Below, one piece after another: positions 1 to 7,331 of a stretch of 43,114 bases of DNA. This DNA is from DUSC01 sp964371125 (GTDB taxonomy: Bacteria; Pseudomonadota; Alphaproteobacteria; Rhizobiales; Rhizobiaceae): assembly GCA_964371125.1 (NCBI GenBank), contig CAYJMY010000015.1, positions 1 through 43,114 of the forward strand, written 5' to 3'. The notes beneath the pieces were generated by a model, which was not told the DNA's origin, searched no databases, and worked only from the letters and a program-made list of their open reading frames with translations. The number at the start of each line of letters is the position of its first letter. The stretch's first letter is position 1. The position numbers and the translations under genes were made by a program.

Positions 1-12
1 TGCGCGAGATAC

Positions 13-60
13 CCCCCACCCGACGCTGCGCGTCGACCTCCCCGCAAGGGGGAGGCGGGG
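13..60. repeat. Tandem-hairpin intergenic repeat
   Basis: Two adjacent stem-loops are visible: CGACGC-tgc-GCGTCG at 21-35, and CCTCCCC paired with GGGGAGG around a GCAAG loop at 37-55. This combination resembles a dispersed intergenic repeat common in Mesorhizobium-type genomes (family knowledge, not searched). It lies 15-20 bp beyond the stop of the leftward acyl-CoA ligase, so it may also act as its transcript terminator, although there is no T-run. Confidence 0.55.
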
Positions 61-74
61 CGCCGCGTCCTCCC

Positions 75-1661
75 CTACGCCGCCTTCTGCTCCTCGCGCA
101 GGCGCGTCTTCAGCACCTTGCCCTGCGGGCTGGTCGGCAGGCTGTCGCGGAACTCGATCCTGCGCGGCACCTTGAAGTTGGCGATGCTTTCGCGCGCCCA
201 GGCGATCAGCTCGGCCTCGGTAGCCGTCTTGCCTGGCCTGAGCACGATGAAGGCCTTGCCGACCTCGCCCAGCCGCTCGTCCGGCACGCCGATCACGGCG
301 ATCTGGCCGATGGCAGGATGCGCGCTCATCAGCCGCTCGATCTCGGCCGGATAGCAGTTGAAGCCGCCGGAGATGTACATGTCCTTCAGCCGGTCCTCGA
401 TGCGCAGGTCGCCGTCGGCGTCGAACCAGCCGATGTCGCCGGAATGCAGCCAGCCGTCCCTGTCGATGGTCTTGGCGGTGGCCTCGGGGTCGTTGAAGTA
501 GCCCTTCATGACGATGTAGCCGCGCAGCACCACCTCGCCGCGCTCGCCGTCGGCAAGCAGGCGGCCGTCCTCGCCCATGATGCGCACCTCGGTGCCGGGG
601 AACGGCTTGCCGGCGGTGTTGGCGATCTGCTCGTCCGTGTCGTCGGCCGAGCACATGGTGCCGTAGCCGCCGCATTCGGTGAGCCCGTAGCCGTTGACCA
701 CGCCGGCGAAGCCGAGGTCCTCGCGCATGCGGCGGATGAGCGTCGCCGGCACGACGGCGCCGCCGGTGATGCCGAGGCGCAGGCTGGAGCGGTCGAATTC
801 GGCCAGCCGCGGGTGCTGCAGCATGCCGTGGAAGATGGCGGGGGGGCCGGGGATGACGGAGATCCGCTCGCGCTCGACGCGCTTCAGGATCTCCCCGGCG
901 TCGTAGGTCAGATGCGGGATCAGCACCGCCCCGCGCATCATCGAGACGATGGCGCCGGAGCGGTAGCCGAAGGCGTGGAAGAAGGGCGGGACGACCAGCA
1001 CGCGGTCGCCGCGGCGGATGCCGACGCGCGTCGCCCAGGCGTCGATGGCCATCAGGCACTGGCGGTGGCCGTACATGACGCCTTTCGGATAGCCCGTCGT
1101 GCCCGAGGTGAACAGCATGTCGCACAGATCGTCGGGGCCGACTTCGGCCTCGCGCGCCGCCTGTTCGGCGTCGCTCACGCTCTCGCCGCGGGCGATGAAG
1201 TCGTCCCAGGAGAGTTCGCCGCGGCGCGGCTCGTCGAGCACGACGACCGTGTGCAGCAACGCGCGCGCGGCGTCGCCGAGCTGGTCGGGATAATACTGGC
1301 CGAGGAACTCGCCGCAGCAGACCAGCATGGTCGCGCCGCTGCGCCGCATCAGCTCCTCGACCTCGCGGCCCTTGAAGCGCGTCGAGGTGGGGATGAGCAC
1401 GGCGCCGGCTGAGACCAGGCCGAGGGCGGCGACGAACCAGCGCCAGCTGTTCGGCGCCCAGATCATGACGCGGTCGCCCTTCCTGACGCCGCGGGCGATC
1501 ATCGCCTTCGCCGCGCGCCGCCGCTCGCGGTCGAGCTCGGCGAAGGTGAGCCGCATCGCCCCGTCCTCGACGGCGGTCGCGTCGCCATAGGTCTGGGCGG
1601 CGCGGGCCGAAAGCGCCGGGATTGTGCTGAATTGCCAGCCGGAATCATGGATGTTCTTCAT
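75..1661 (-). CDS. Class I acyl-CoA synthetase (AMP-binding, FadD3-like)
   Basis: A 528-residue ANL-superfamily ligase, the usual full length. It activates a carboxylic acid to its acyl-CoA through an acyl-adenylate. Visible motifs are the P-loop TSGTTGYPKG (about 185-194), YGLTEC (325-330), the ATP-ribose-binding Asp in HSGDIG (about 409), the hinge region EDRLKDMYISGG (422-433) and the catalytic Lys of SPQGKV (Lys515). No signal peptide or membrane segment is seen, so it should be cytosolic. It is transcribed divergently from the SDR operon across a 146-bp gap, so the two may share regulation. The overall look is of the FadD3/long-chain type, but substrate cannot be read from sequence. An aromatic, cyclic or medium-chain acid is equally possible. 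Confidence 0.9.
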   Translation of the reverse strand: MKNIHDSGWQFSTIPALSARAAQTYGDATAVEDGAMRLTFAELDRERRRAAKAMIARGVRKGDRVMIWAPNSWRWFVAALGLVSAGAVLIPTSTRFKGREVEELMRRSGATMLVCCGEFLGQYYPDQLGDAARALLHTVVVLDEPRRGELSWDDFIARGESVSDAEQAAREAEVGPDDLCDMLFTSGTTGYPKGVMYGHRQCLMAIDAWATRVGIRRGDRVLVVPPFFHAFGYRSGAIVSMMRGAVLIPHLTYDAGEILKRVERERISVIPGPPAIFHGMLQHPRLAEFDRSSLRLGITGGAVVPATLIRRMREDLGFAGVVNGYGLTECGGYGTMCSADDTDEQIANTAGKPFPGTEVRIMGEDGRLLADGERGEVVLRGYIVMKGYFNDPEATAKTIDRDGWLHSGDIGWFDADGDLRIEDRLKDMYISGGFNCYPAEIERLMSAHPAIGQIAVIGVPDERLGEVGKAFIVLRPGKTATEAELIAWARESIANFKVPRRIEFRDSLPTSPQGKVLKTRLREEQKAA

Positions 1662-1807
1662 GTCGACCCGTGCGGATGCGTTTGCCGCGGAACCTCCGCT
1701 ACAATAGCCGCGAAGCTAGCGGCCGTCATATGGGCGGCATCGTCCGAAAAGACGAATGCGCGAAGGATGGTCCGCGATAACCGGAAACCGGCGAGGAAAG
1801 GGACAAT

Positions 1808-2617
1808 ATGGCGGACGCAAACTCGTTGAGCCTGTCGCTCGAGGGCCAGGTGGCGCTGGTCACCGGCGGCACCAAGGGCATCGGCCGGGCCATCGCCGAG
1901 CGCCTGCTCGAGGCGGGTGCCGCGGTCGTCGTCTGCGCCCGCACCGAGCCGGACAGCCTGCCGTCGGCCGGCGGGCGCGGCGCGGAATTCCTCGCCTGCG
2001 ACGTGCGTAGGGCCGACCAGTGCAAGGCGCTGGTCGAGGCGGTCGCCGCCCGCCACGGCCGGCTCGACCTTCTCGTCAACAATGCCGGCGGCTCGCCGCA
2101 GGCCGACGCCGCCACCGCCTCGCCGCGCTTCTCCGAGGCGATCGTGGCGCTCAATCTTCTGGCGCCGATCCATCTGTCGCAGGCCGCCCATGCGGTGATG
2201 GCGGCGCAGGAGGGCGGCGGCTCGATCGTCAACATCGCCAGCGTCGCCGCGCGCCGCCCCTCGCCATGGACCGCCGTCTACGGCGCCGCCAAGGCCGGCT
2301 TGGTCAGCCTGACCACCAGCCTGGCCCAGGAATGGGGTCCCGCGGTGCGGGTCAACGCCGTCATCGTCGGCCTCGTCGAGACCGAGAACGCCGAGTATTC
2401 CTACGGATCCGTCGAGGCGCAGCGCGAGATCGCCTCGGCGACGCCGATGCGCCGTATGGGCCGCGGCCGGGACGTCGCCGACGCCGTGCTGTTCCTCGCC
2501 AGTCCGCTCGCCGGCTTCGTTTCGGGTGCGGCGCTCGAGGTCCACGGCGGCGGCGAGCAGCCGCATTTCCTCGACATCGTCCGGCGCAACGCGCCGAAGC
2601 CGGACGCTTCCGAATGA
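1808..2617 (+). CDS. SDR family NAD(P)-dependent oxidoreductase 1
   Basis: A 269-residue classical short-chain dehydrogenase/reductase, expected to interconvert an alcohol and a ketone with NAD(P). The cofactor motif TGGTKGIG is at 19-26, NNAG at 91-94, and the Ser-Tyr-Lys catalytic set is Ser145, Tyr158 and Lys162. An AGGAAAGGGA ribosome site sits just upstream of the ATG. It is the first gene of a seven-gene operon and its stop overlaps the next start (ATGA). Its leader is nearly the same as that of the SDR at 4910. The C-terminal tail (FLDIVRRNAPKPDASE) runs past the usual glycine-rich end. A TACAAT at 1700-1705 is a possible -10. Substrate unknown. Confidence 0.92.
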   Translation: MADANSLSLSLEGQVALVTGGTKGIGRAIAERLLEAGAAVVVCARTEPDSLPSAGGRGAEFLACDVRRADQCKALVEAVAARHGRLDLLVNNAGGSPQADAATASPRFSEAIVALNLLAPIHLSQAAHAVMAAQEGGGSIVNIASVAARRPSPWTAVYGAAKAGLVSLTTSLAQEWGPAVRVNAVIVGLVETENAEYSYGSVEAQREIASATPMRRMGRGRDVADAVLFLASPLAGFVSGAALEVHGGGEQPHFLDIVRRNAPKPDASE

Positions 2618-3465
2618 AAACTTTCCCGGCGCGCACCGTCGCCTCCGGCTTCGCCTATCCGGAAGGGCCGCGCTGGCACGAGGGCAGCCTGTGGTTCGCC
2701 GACCAGCACGCCGGCATGGTGCATCGCCTGTCGGCCGCGGGTGAGCGGCTCGAGAGTTTCCCCGTCGAGGGCAGCCCGTCAGGCATGGGCTGGCTGCCGG
2801 GCGGCGACCTCCTCGTCGTCTCGATGGACGGCCGCCGCATCCTGCGCCGGTCCGGCGGCGTCCTTCGCCTGCACGCCGACCTTGGCGCCTTCCACGTGGC
2901 GCAGTCGAACGACATGGTCGTCGATGCGTCGGGCCGCGCCTATGTCGGCAACATCGGCTTCGACTTCGACCGCGGCGAGGCGCCCCGACCGACCATGCTC
3001 GTCGCCGTCGAGCCCGACGGCAGCGTGCGCCCGGTAGCCGACGACCTGCTCTGCCCGAACGGCACGGTGCTTTCGCCGGACGGGCGTATGCTGATCGTCG
3101 CCGAATCGCTCGCCTCCCGCCTCACCGCCTTCGACGTCGCAGCCGACGGCAGCGTCTCCGCGCGGCGCGTCTTCGCCGAGATCCCCGGCCACATCCCCGA
3201 CGGCATCTGCCTCGACGCCGAGGGCCAGGTCTGGGTCGCCTCGCCCTTCACCAACTCTGTCGTGCGCGTCCGCGAAGGCGGCGAGATCACTGCCCGTGTC
3301 GACATCGCCGGCGTCGGCGCCTTCGCCTGCATGCTCGGCGGCGAAGACCGGCCCGACCTCTATGTCTGCTGCGCCGCCTCGCACCGCCGCGACGAGACCC
3401 CTTCGCTCCGCTCCGGCCGCATCGACGTCGCGCGCGTCGACGTGCCCGGCGCCGGCCGGCCCTGA
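2614..3465 (+). CDS. SMP-30/gluconolactonase/LRE family protein
   Basis: A 283-residue six-bladed beta-propeller of the SMP-30/gluconolactonase family, which hydrolyses lactones or acts as a cyclohydrolase using one divalent metal. Metal-ligand positions of the family are recognisable: Glu17 in YPEGPRW, Asn149 in CPNG and Asp196 in PDGICLD, with the NDMVVD strand near 99-104. The start is the ATG overlapping the SDR stop (ATGA), which fits translational coupling. No signal peptide is apparent, so it is probably cytosolic. Placed between dehydrogenases, it may open a lactone made by an upstream oxidation. This role is inferred from context, not specific to the sequence. Confidence 0.88.
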   Translation: MKTFPARTVASGFAYPEGPRWHEGSLWFADQHAGMVHRLSAAGERLESFPVEGSPSGMGWLPGGDLLVVSMDGRRILRRSGGVLRLHADLGAFHVAQSNDMVVDASGRAYVGNIGFDFDRGEAPRPTMLVAVEPDGSVRPVADDLLCPNGTVLSPDGRMLIVAESLASRLTAFDVAADGSVSARRVFAEIPGHIPDGICLDAEGQVWVASPFTNSVVRVREGGEITARVDIAGVGAFACMLGGEDRPDLYVCCAASHRRDETPSLRSGRIDVARVDVPGAGRP

Positions 3466-3546
3466 GTCCGCCTACCCTATCCGGACGATGCCGCGCCCGC
3501 CCCTGCGGCCCAGACTTTCGCGACGCAAAAAGGGGGAGGTCGCGGC

Positions 3547-4452
3547 TTGAAGATCCTGATCGTCGGCGGCACCGGCATGATCGGCGGCCATGCGGCCGCC
3601 TACCTGCAGGCGCAGGGCAACGCGGTGACGCTTGCCGCGCGCAAGCCGGCCACCGCGGGCACGCCGATGGCGTCGATGCCGGTGCTCATTGGCGACTATT
3701 CGCGCGGCACATTTACCGAGCGCGATCTCGAGCCGTTCGACGCGATCGTCTTCGCCGCCGGCCAGGACATCCGCCATATCCCGAAGGGTGCCGACGAGGC
3801 CGAGTTCTGGCGCGTCATGCAGATCGAGGGCGTGCCGAACTTCGCCGCGCTGGCCAAGCGCGCCGGCGTCGGCCGCTTCGTCCAGCTCGGCTCCTACTAC
3901 CACCAGGTCATGCCGCACCTGGTCGGGACCAACGCTTATGTCCGCGCCCGTGCGCTCGCCGACGAAGGGGCGCGGGCCCACGCCTCGGCCGGCTTCAACG
4001 TCTCGACGCTGAACCCGCCGTCGATCGTCGGCGCCATTCCCGGCATTCCGGCACGCCGCTACGAGACGCTGACCGCCTGGGCGCGTGGCGAGCGGCCGGA
4101 GATCCCCGACTACGCGCCCGCCGGCGGCACCAACTACATGTCGGTGCGCTCGCTGTCGGAGGCGATCTGGGGCGCGCTGCAGCGTGCCGAGAGCGGCAGG
4201 GCCTACCTGATCGGCGACGCCAACCTGACCTTCCGCGATTTCTTCCAGAAGATCTTCGACGCGATCGGCAGCCAGCGCCGCCTCGTCGAGCGCGACGAGG
4301 AACATCCGCTGCTCCCCGACGCCTTCATCGTGCCCGGCCGCGGCGTCGTGCTCGCCTACGAGCCCGACCCGGCCGAGACGGAGCTGCTCGGCTACCGGCG
4401 CGGCGACGTCGACCGCGCCGTGGCCGAGGTCGTCGCCGCGGTCAGCCGGTGA
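3547..4452 (+). CDS. NAD(P)-binding epimerase/dehydratase-like protein
   Basis: A 301-residue extended-SDR/atypical epimerase-like protein. The N-terminal Rossmann motif GGTGMIGG is at 7-14. The best start is TTG at 3547: it gives the glycine motif at the proper distance and is preceded by a strong GGGGGAGG ribosome site at 3531-3538. The expected YxxxK site reads Y131-VRA-R135, so the catalytic lysine appears to be arginine. Family members with this change may bind NAD(P) without classical dehydrogenase activity. It follows the lactonase by 81 bp and its stop overlaps the next ATG (TGATG). Substrate unknown. Confidence 0.82.
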   Translation: MKILIVGGTGMIGGHAAAYLQAQGNAVTLAARKPATAGTPMASMPVLIGDYSRGTFTERDLEPFDAIVFAAGQDIRHIPKGADEAEFWRVMQIEGVPNFAALAKRAGVGRFVQLGSYYHQVMPHLVGTNAYVRARALADEGARAHASAGFNVSTLNPPSIVGAIPGIPARRYETLTAWARGERPEIPDYAPAGGTNYMSVRSLSEAIWGALQRAESGRAYLIGDANLTFRDFFQKIFDAIGSQRRLVERDEEHPLLPDAFIVPGRGVVLAYEPDPAETELLGYRRGDVDRAVAEVVAAVSR

Positions 4453-4913
4453 TGGACGGGCCGGCGCCGGGCGATCTCCTCGACGCGCTGGCGACGCGGC
4501 GCCTCGCCGAACGCTACGCTGTCGCGGTCGACCGCGGCGACGGCGCGCTTTTCGCTGCACAGTTCACCGCCGACGGCGTGCTCGAAGCGCCGCGCGGCAG
4601 CTTCGCGGGTCGCGAGGCGCTTTCCGGCGTGCCGCCGATGATGCGCGGCCTCTACCGCCGCACCTGGCACGGCGTGCTCGGTCAGGCGGTCGACTTCGCC
4701 GGCGATGGCGGCGAGGGAGAGACCTGCTGCATCGCCCGGCATTTCTACGACGACCGCGACGGGCGGCCGGCCTGCTACGAGATGACGATCCGCTACGCCG
4801 ACCGCTTCGTCCGCCGGGATGGCCTCTGGCTGATCGCGCATCGGCGGCTCATCGTCGAGGCGACGCACCGGTTCGCGGTGGATGACGACAGGCGAGGAAA
4901 GGACCAATCATGA
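4452..4913 (+). CDS. Nuclear transport factor 2/SnoaL-like protein
   Basis: A 153-residue single-domain alpha+beta-barrel protein of the SnoaL/NTF2-like group, whose members include small isomerases, dehydratases and cyclases of hydrophobic substrates. Typical features are the N-terminal helix (LATRRLAERYAVAVDRGD), the strand with FAAQFTADGVLEAP and the C-terminal sheet ending in GLWLIAHRRLIVEA. The ATG at 4452 is preferred, overlapping the upstream stop as TGATG. A GTG one codon earlier is also in frame. Its stop overlaps the next SDR start by four bases. No catalytic residues can be assigned safely. A role as a dehydratase or isomerase in this pathway is inference. Confidence 0.8.
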   Translation: MDGPAPGDLLDALATRRLAERYAVAVDRGDGALFAAQFTADGVLEAPRGSFAGREALSGVPPMMRGLYRRTWHGVLGQAVDFAGDGGEGETCCIARHFYDDRDGRPACYEMTIRYADRFVRRDGLWLIAHRRLIVEATHRFAVDDDRRGKDQS

Positions 4914-5791
4914 ACGAAGAAGCATCGATTCTCGGCCTTGCCGGCAAGGTGGCGCTGGTGACCGGCGGCGGCGCCGGCATCGGGCGCGCAACGGCCGAAC
5001 TGTTCGCGCGGGCGGGCATGCGCGTCGCCGTCGCCGAGATCGTCCCCGAACGCGCACAGGGCGTTCGCGCCGCGCTCGAAGCGGCGGGAGCCGATTGCCT
5101 CGTCGAAGTCGCCGACGTGCGCCGCGCCGACGACGTGGCGCGCGTGATGGAGGCGGTCGAGGGCCGCTTCGGCCGGCTCGACGTGCTGGTCAACAATGTC
5201 GGCGACTATCTCGGTATCAAGAAGCCGTTCGAGGAGACCACCGAAGACGAGTGGGACGCGCTCTACGCCGTCAACCTCCTGCACATGTTCCGCGTCAGTA
5301 AGGCGGCCATCCCGCTGATGCGCAAGTCCGGCGCGGGTGGTTCGATCATCAACGTCTCGACGGTCGAGGCCTTCCGCGGCATCCCGCACACGGTCGTCTA
5401 CGCCGCGTTCAAGACCGCGATCACCGGCTTCACCCAGAGCCTCGCCGTCGAGCTCGGCGCCGACGGCATCCGCGTCAACGCCGTGGCGCCGGAGACGACC
5501 AACACGGCGCAGATCATCGCCACGCCGCGCGTCCCGCCGGAGAACCGCGACTATCTGAGGCGCTGGTTTCCCATCGGCCGCTTCGGCGAAGGCATCGATT
5601 CGGCGGGTGCGGCACTCTATCTCGCGTCCGACCGCCTGTCGGGTTGGGTGACCGGCTCGACCATCCTCGTCGACGGCGGCGCGCTCGCCGCCGGCGCCTG
5701 GATGCGGTTGCCCGACGGCAGGAACTTCACTCACCTGCCGATCATCGTCGCCGACGGCTACACGCCGCGGCCCGAGGCGGGGCGCGAATGA
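4910..5791 (+). CDS. SDR family NAD(P)-dependent oxidoreductase 2
   Basis: A 293-residue classical SDR. The nucleotide-binding motif TGGGAGIG is at 18-25, NNVG (a variant of NNAG) at 95-98, and the catalytic set is Ser150, Tyr164 and Lys168. The usual PG after the seventh strand is replaced by APETTNTA. A long C-terminal extension (about 265-293, rich in FTHLPIIVADGYTP) follows the usual VDGG end and may shape the active site or the oligomer. The ATG overlaps the previous stop and its stop overlaps the GST start. The 5' leader (GGCGAGGAAAGGACCAATC) nearly repeats that of the first SDR. Substrate unknown. Confidence 0.92.
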   Translation: MNEEASILGLAGKVALVTGGGAGIGRATAELFARAGMRVAVAEIVPERAQGVRAALEAAGADCLVEVADVRRADDVARVMEAVEGRFGRLDVLVNNVGDYLGIKKPFEETTEDEWDALYAVNLLHMFRVSKAAIPLMRKSGAGGSIINVSTVEAFRGIPHTVVYAAFKTAITGFTQSLAVELGADGIRVNAVAPETTNTAQIIATPRVPPENRDYLRRWFPIGRFGEGIDSAGAALYLASDRLSGWVTGSTILVDGGALAAGAWMRLPDGRNFTHLPIIVADGYTPRPEAGRE

Positions 5792-6528
5792 TCGAACTCC
5801 ATTCCTCCACCACGCCCAACGTTCTCAAGGTTGTGCTCATGCTCGAGGAGTGCGGCCTCGCCTATGAACTGAAGCCGGTCAACGTCTGGGCCGGCGCGCA
5901 GTTCGCGCCGGACTTCGTCGCGCTCAATCCCAACGCCAAGGTGCCGGTGCTCGTCGATCCGGACGGGCCGGGCGGGCGCACGGTCGTCTTCGAATCGATC
6001 GCCATCCTGCAGTACCTCGCCGAGAAGACCGGCCGCTTCCTGCCTGCCGCAGGTTCCGCCCGCTACGAGGCGCTGCAGTGGTTGGTCTTCCAGGCCGCCA
6101 ATCTCGGCCCGGCCAACGGCCAGTTCAACCATTTCGAGCGCTACGCGCCGGCCGGCAACGACTATTCGCTGAGCCGCCATCTGACCGAGCTGAAACGACT
6201 CTACGGCGTCATGGAGCGGCGGCTCGCCGAAGCGCCCTGGTTCGGCGGCGGTGACTATACGATCGCCGACATGGCGGTGTTCCCCTGGGTGCTGATCCAG
6301 TCGCGGCGGTTGGGCGTTGCCTTCCCCTTCCTCGACAGGAGCGGCCCCGAACACCCCTCCATCGCCCGCTGGATCGAGCGCTGCGAGGCGCGACCGGCGG
6401 TGAAACGGTCTCTTGAAATCCACGCGCAGATGACGTCGCGCCTGGCCGACGCCACGCCCGACGACCTCGACCGCATCTTCGGGCGCGGGCATTATGCCTA
6501 TCGGCCGGGCGAGGAGGTTCAACCATGA
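5788..6528 (+). CDS. Glutathione S-transferase, Nu-class-like (YfcG/YghU type)
   Basis: A 246-residue GST with the N-terminal thioredoxin-fold domain (about 1-90) and a C-terminal helical domain (about 100-215). The segment T9-P10-N11 matches the TPN motif of YfcG/YghU Nu-class enzymes, which bind glutathione or glutathione disulfide and act as disulfide-bond oxidoreductases. NPNAKVPVLVD and FESIAILQYLAEK are the usual glutathione-site strand and helix. The start overlaps the SDR stop (ATGA), and its own stop overlaps the third SDR. In lignin-dimer pathways, SDRs work with GST etherases, so ether or thioether cleavage is one possibility. Peroxide or disulfide reduction is another. Neither is shown by the sequence. 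Confidence 0.88.
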   Translation: MIELHSSTTPNVLKVVLMLEECGLAYELKPVNVWAGAQFAPDFVALNPNAKVPVLVDPDGPGGRTVVFESIAILQYLAEKTGRFLPAAGSARYEALQWLVFQAANLGPANGQFNHFERYAPAGNDYSLSRHLTELKRLYGVMERRLAEAPWFGGGDYTIADMAVFPWVLIQSRRLGVAFPFLDRSGPEHPSIARWIERCEARPAVKRSLEIHAQMTSRLADATPDDLDRIFGRGHYAYRPGEEVQP

Positions 6529-7277
6529 CCGGCAGACTCGCGGGCAGGATCGCCCTGGTCACCGGCGCGGCCGGCGGCAGCGGCCGAGCCACCGCCGAGC
6601 GTCTCGCTGCCGAGAGCGCGGTTCCGGTGCTGGCGGACCGCGACCGCGCCGGCCTGGAGACCGTGCGGGCGGTGCTCGGCGGCCAGGCCGTCGCTCTCGA
6701 CTACGACGCGGCCGATGCGATGGCCTCGGCGGCGCTGGTCGATCGGACGCTCGCCGCCCATGGCCGCCTCGACGCCGTGTGCAACATCGCCGGCATCTAT
6801 ACGCGGTCGCATTTCGCCGAGATGCCGCTCGACGACTGGAACCGGGTCATCGCGATCAACCTGACAAGCGTCTTCGCCATCTGCCGGCGCGCCGTCGGGC
6901 CGCTGAAGGAAAGCCGCGGCTCGATCGTCAACACCTCGTCGATCGCCGCGCTCGACGGCCTGCCCTATGCTGCGGCCTATGCGGTCGCCAAGGCCGGCGT
7001 CATCGCGCTGACCAAGACGATCGCCGCCGAGTTCGCCGCCGCCGGCATCCGCGCCAACGTGATCTGTCCGGGCGGCGTGCGCACGGCCATGGGCGGCGCG
7101 GCGCCGCTGCCCGACGCCGATCCGGAGCTCGCCATGCGCCGGTCGCGGCTGCCCGGCCTCGACGGTTTCGGCGATCCGGCCGACATCGCCGCCGCCTTTG
7201 CCTATCTCGTCTCGGACGACGCCCGCTACGTTTCGGGCAGCGTTCTCACCGTCGACGGTGCCCAGCGCCTGATGTGA
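6525..7277 (+). CDS. SDR family NAD(P)-dependent oxidoreductase 3
   Basis: A 250-residue classical SDR, last gene of the operon. It has TGAAGGSG at 13-20, NIAG at 87-90, Ser139, and Y152-AVA-K156. GGVRTAM follows the sixth strand (ICPGGVRTAM), as in typical secondary-alcohol dehydrogenases. It ends in LTVDGAQRLM. The ribosome site AGGAGG is clear ahead of the ATG, which overlaps the GST stop. A third dehydrogenase in one operon suggests successive oxidations, or different stereoisomers of one substrate. The regulator gene starts 54 bp downstream in the same direction and may be read through. Confidence 0.92.
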   Translation: MTGRLAGRIALVTGAAGGSGRATAERLAAESAVPVLADRDRAGLETVRAVLGGQAVALDYDAADAMASAALVDRTLAAHGRLDAVCNIAGIYTRSHFAEMPLDDWNRVIAINLTSVFAICRRAVGPLKESRGSIVNTSSIAALDGLPYAAAYAVAKAGVIALTKTIAAEFAAAGIRANVICPGGVRTAMGGAAPLPDADPELAMRRSRLPGLDGFGDPADIAAAFAYLVSDDARYVSGSVLTVDGAQRLM

Positions 7278-7331
7278 GGCGGCCGCGGCGCCGCTTGGCA
7301 AGCGGACGGTTTCGGCTGACACTCGACCGAC

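Noticed and set aside
1808..7277. The SDR/GST operon as a complete lignin beta-etherase pathway
   Set aside because: The GST looks Nu-class (TPN motif) and not clearly LigE/LigF-like, and several genes (lactonase, SnoaL-like protein) do not fit. Kept only as one possibility.
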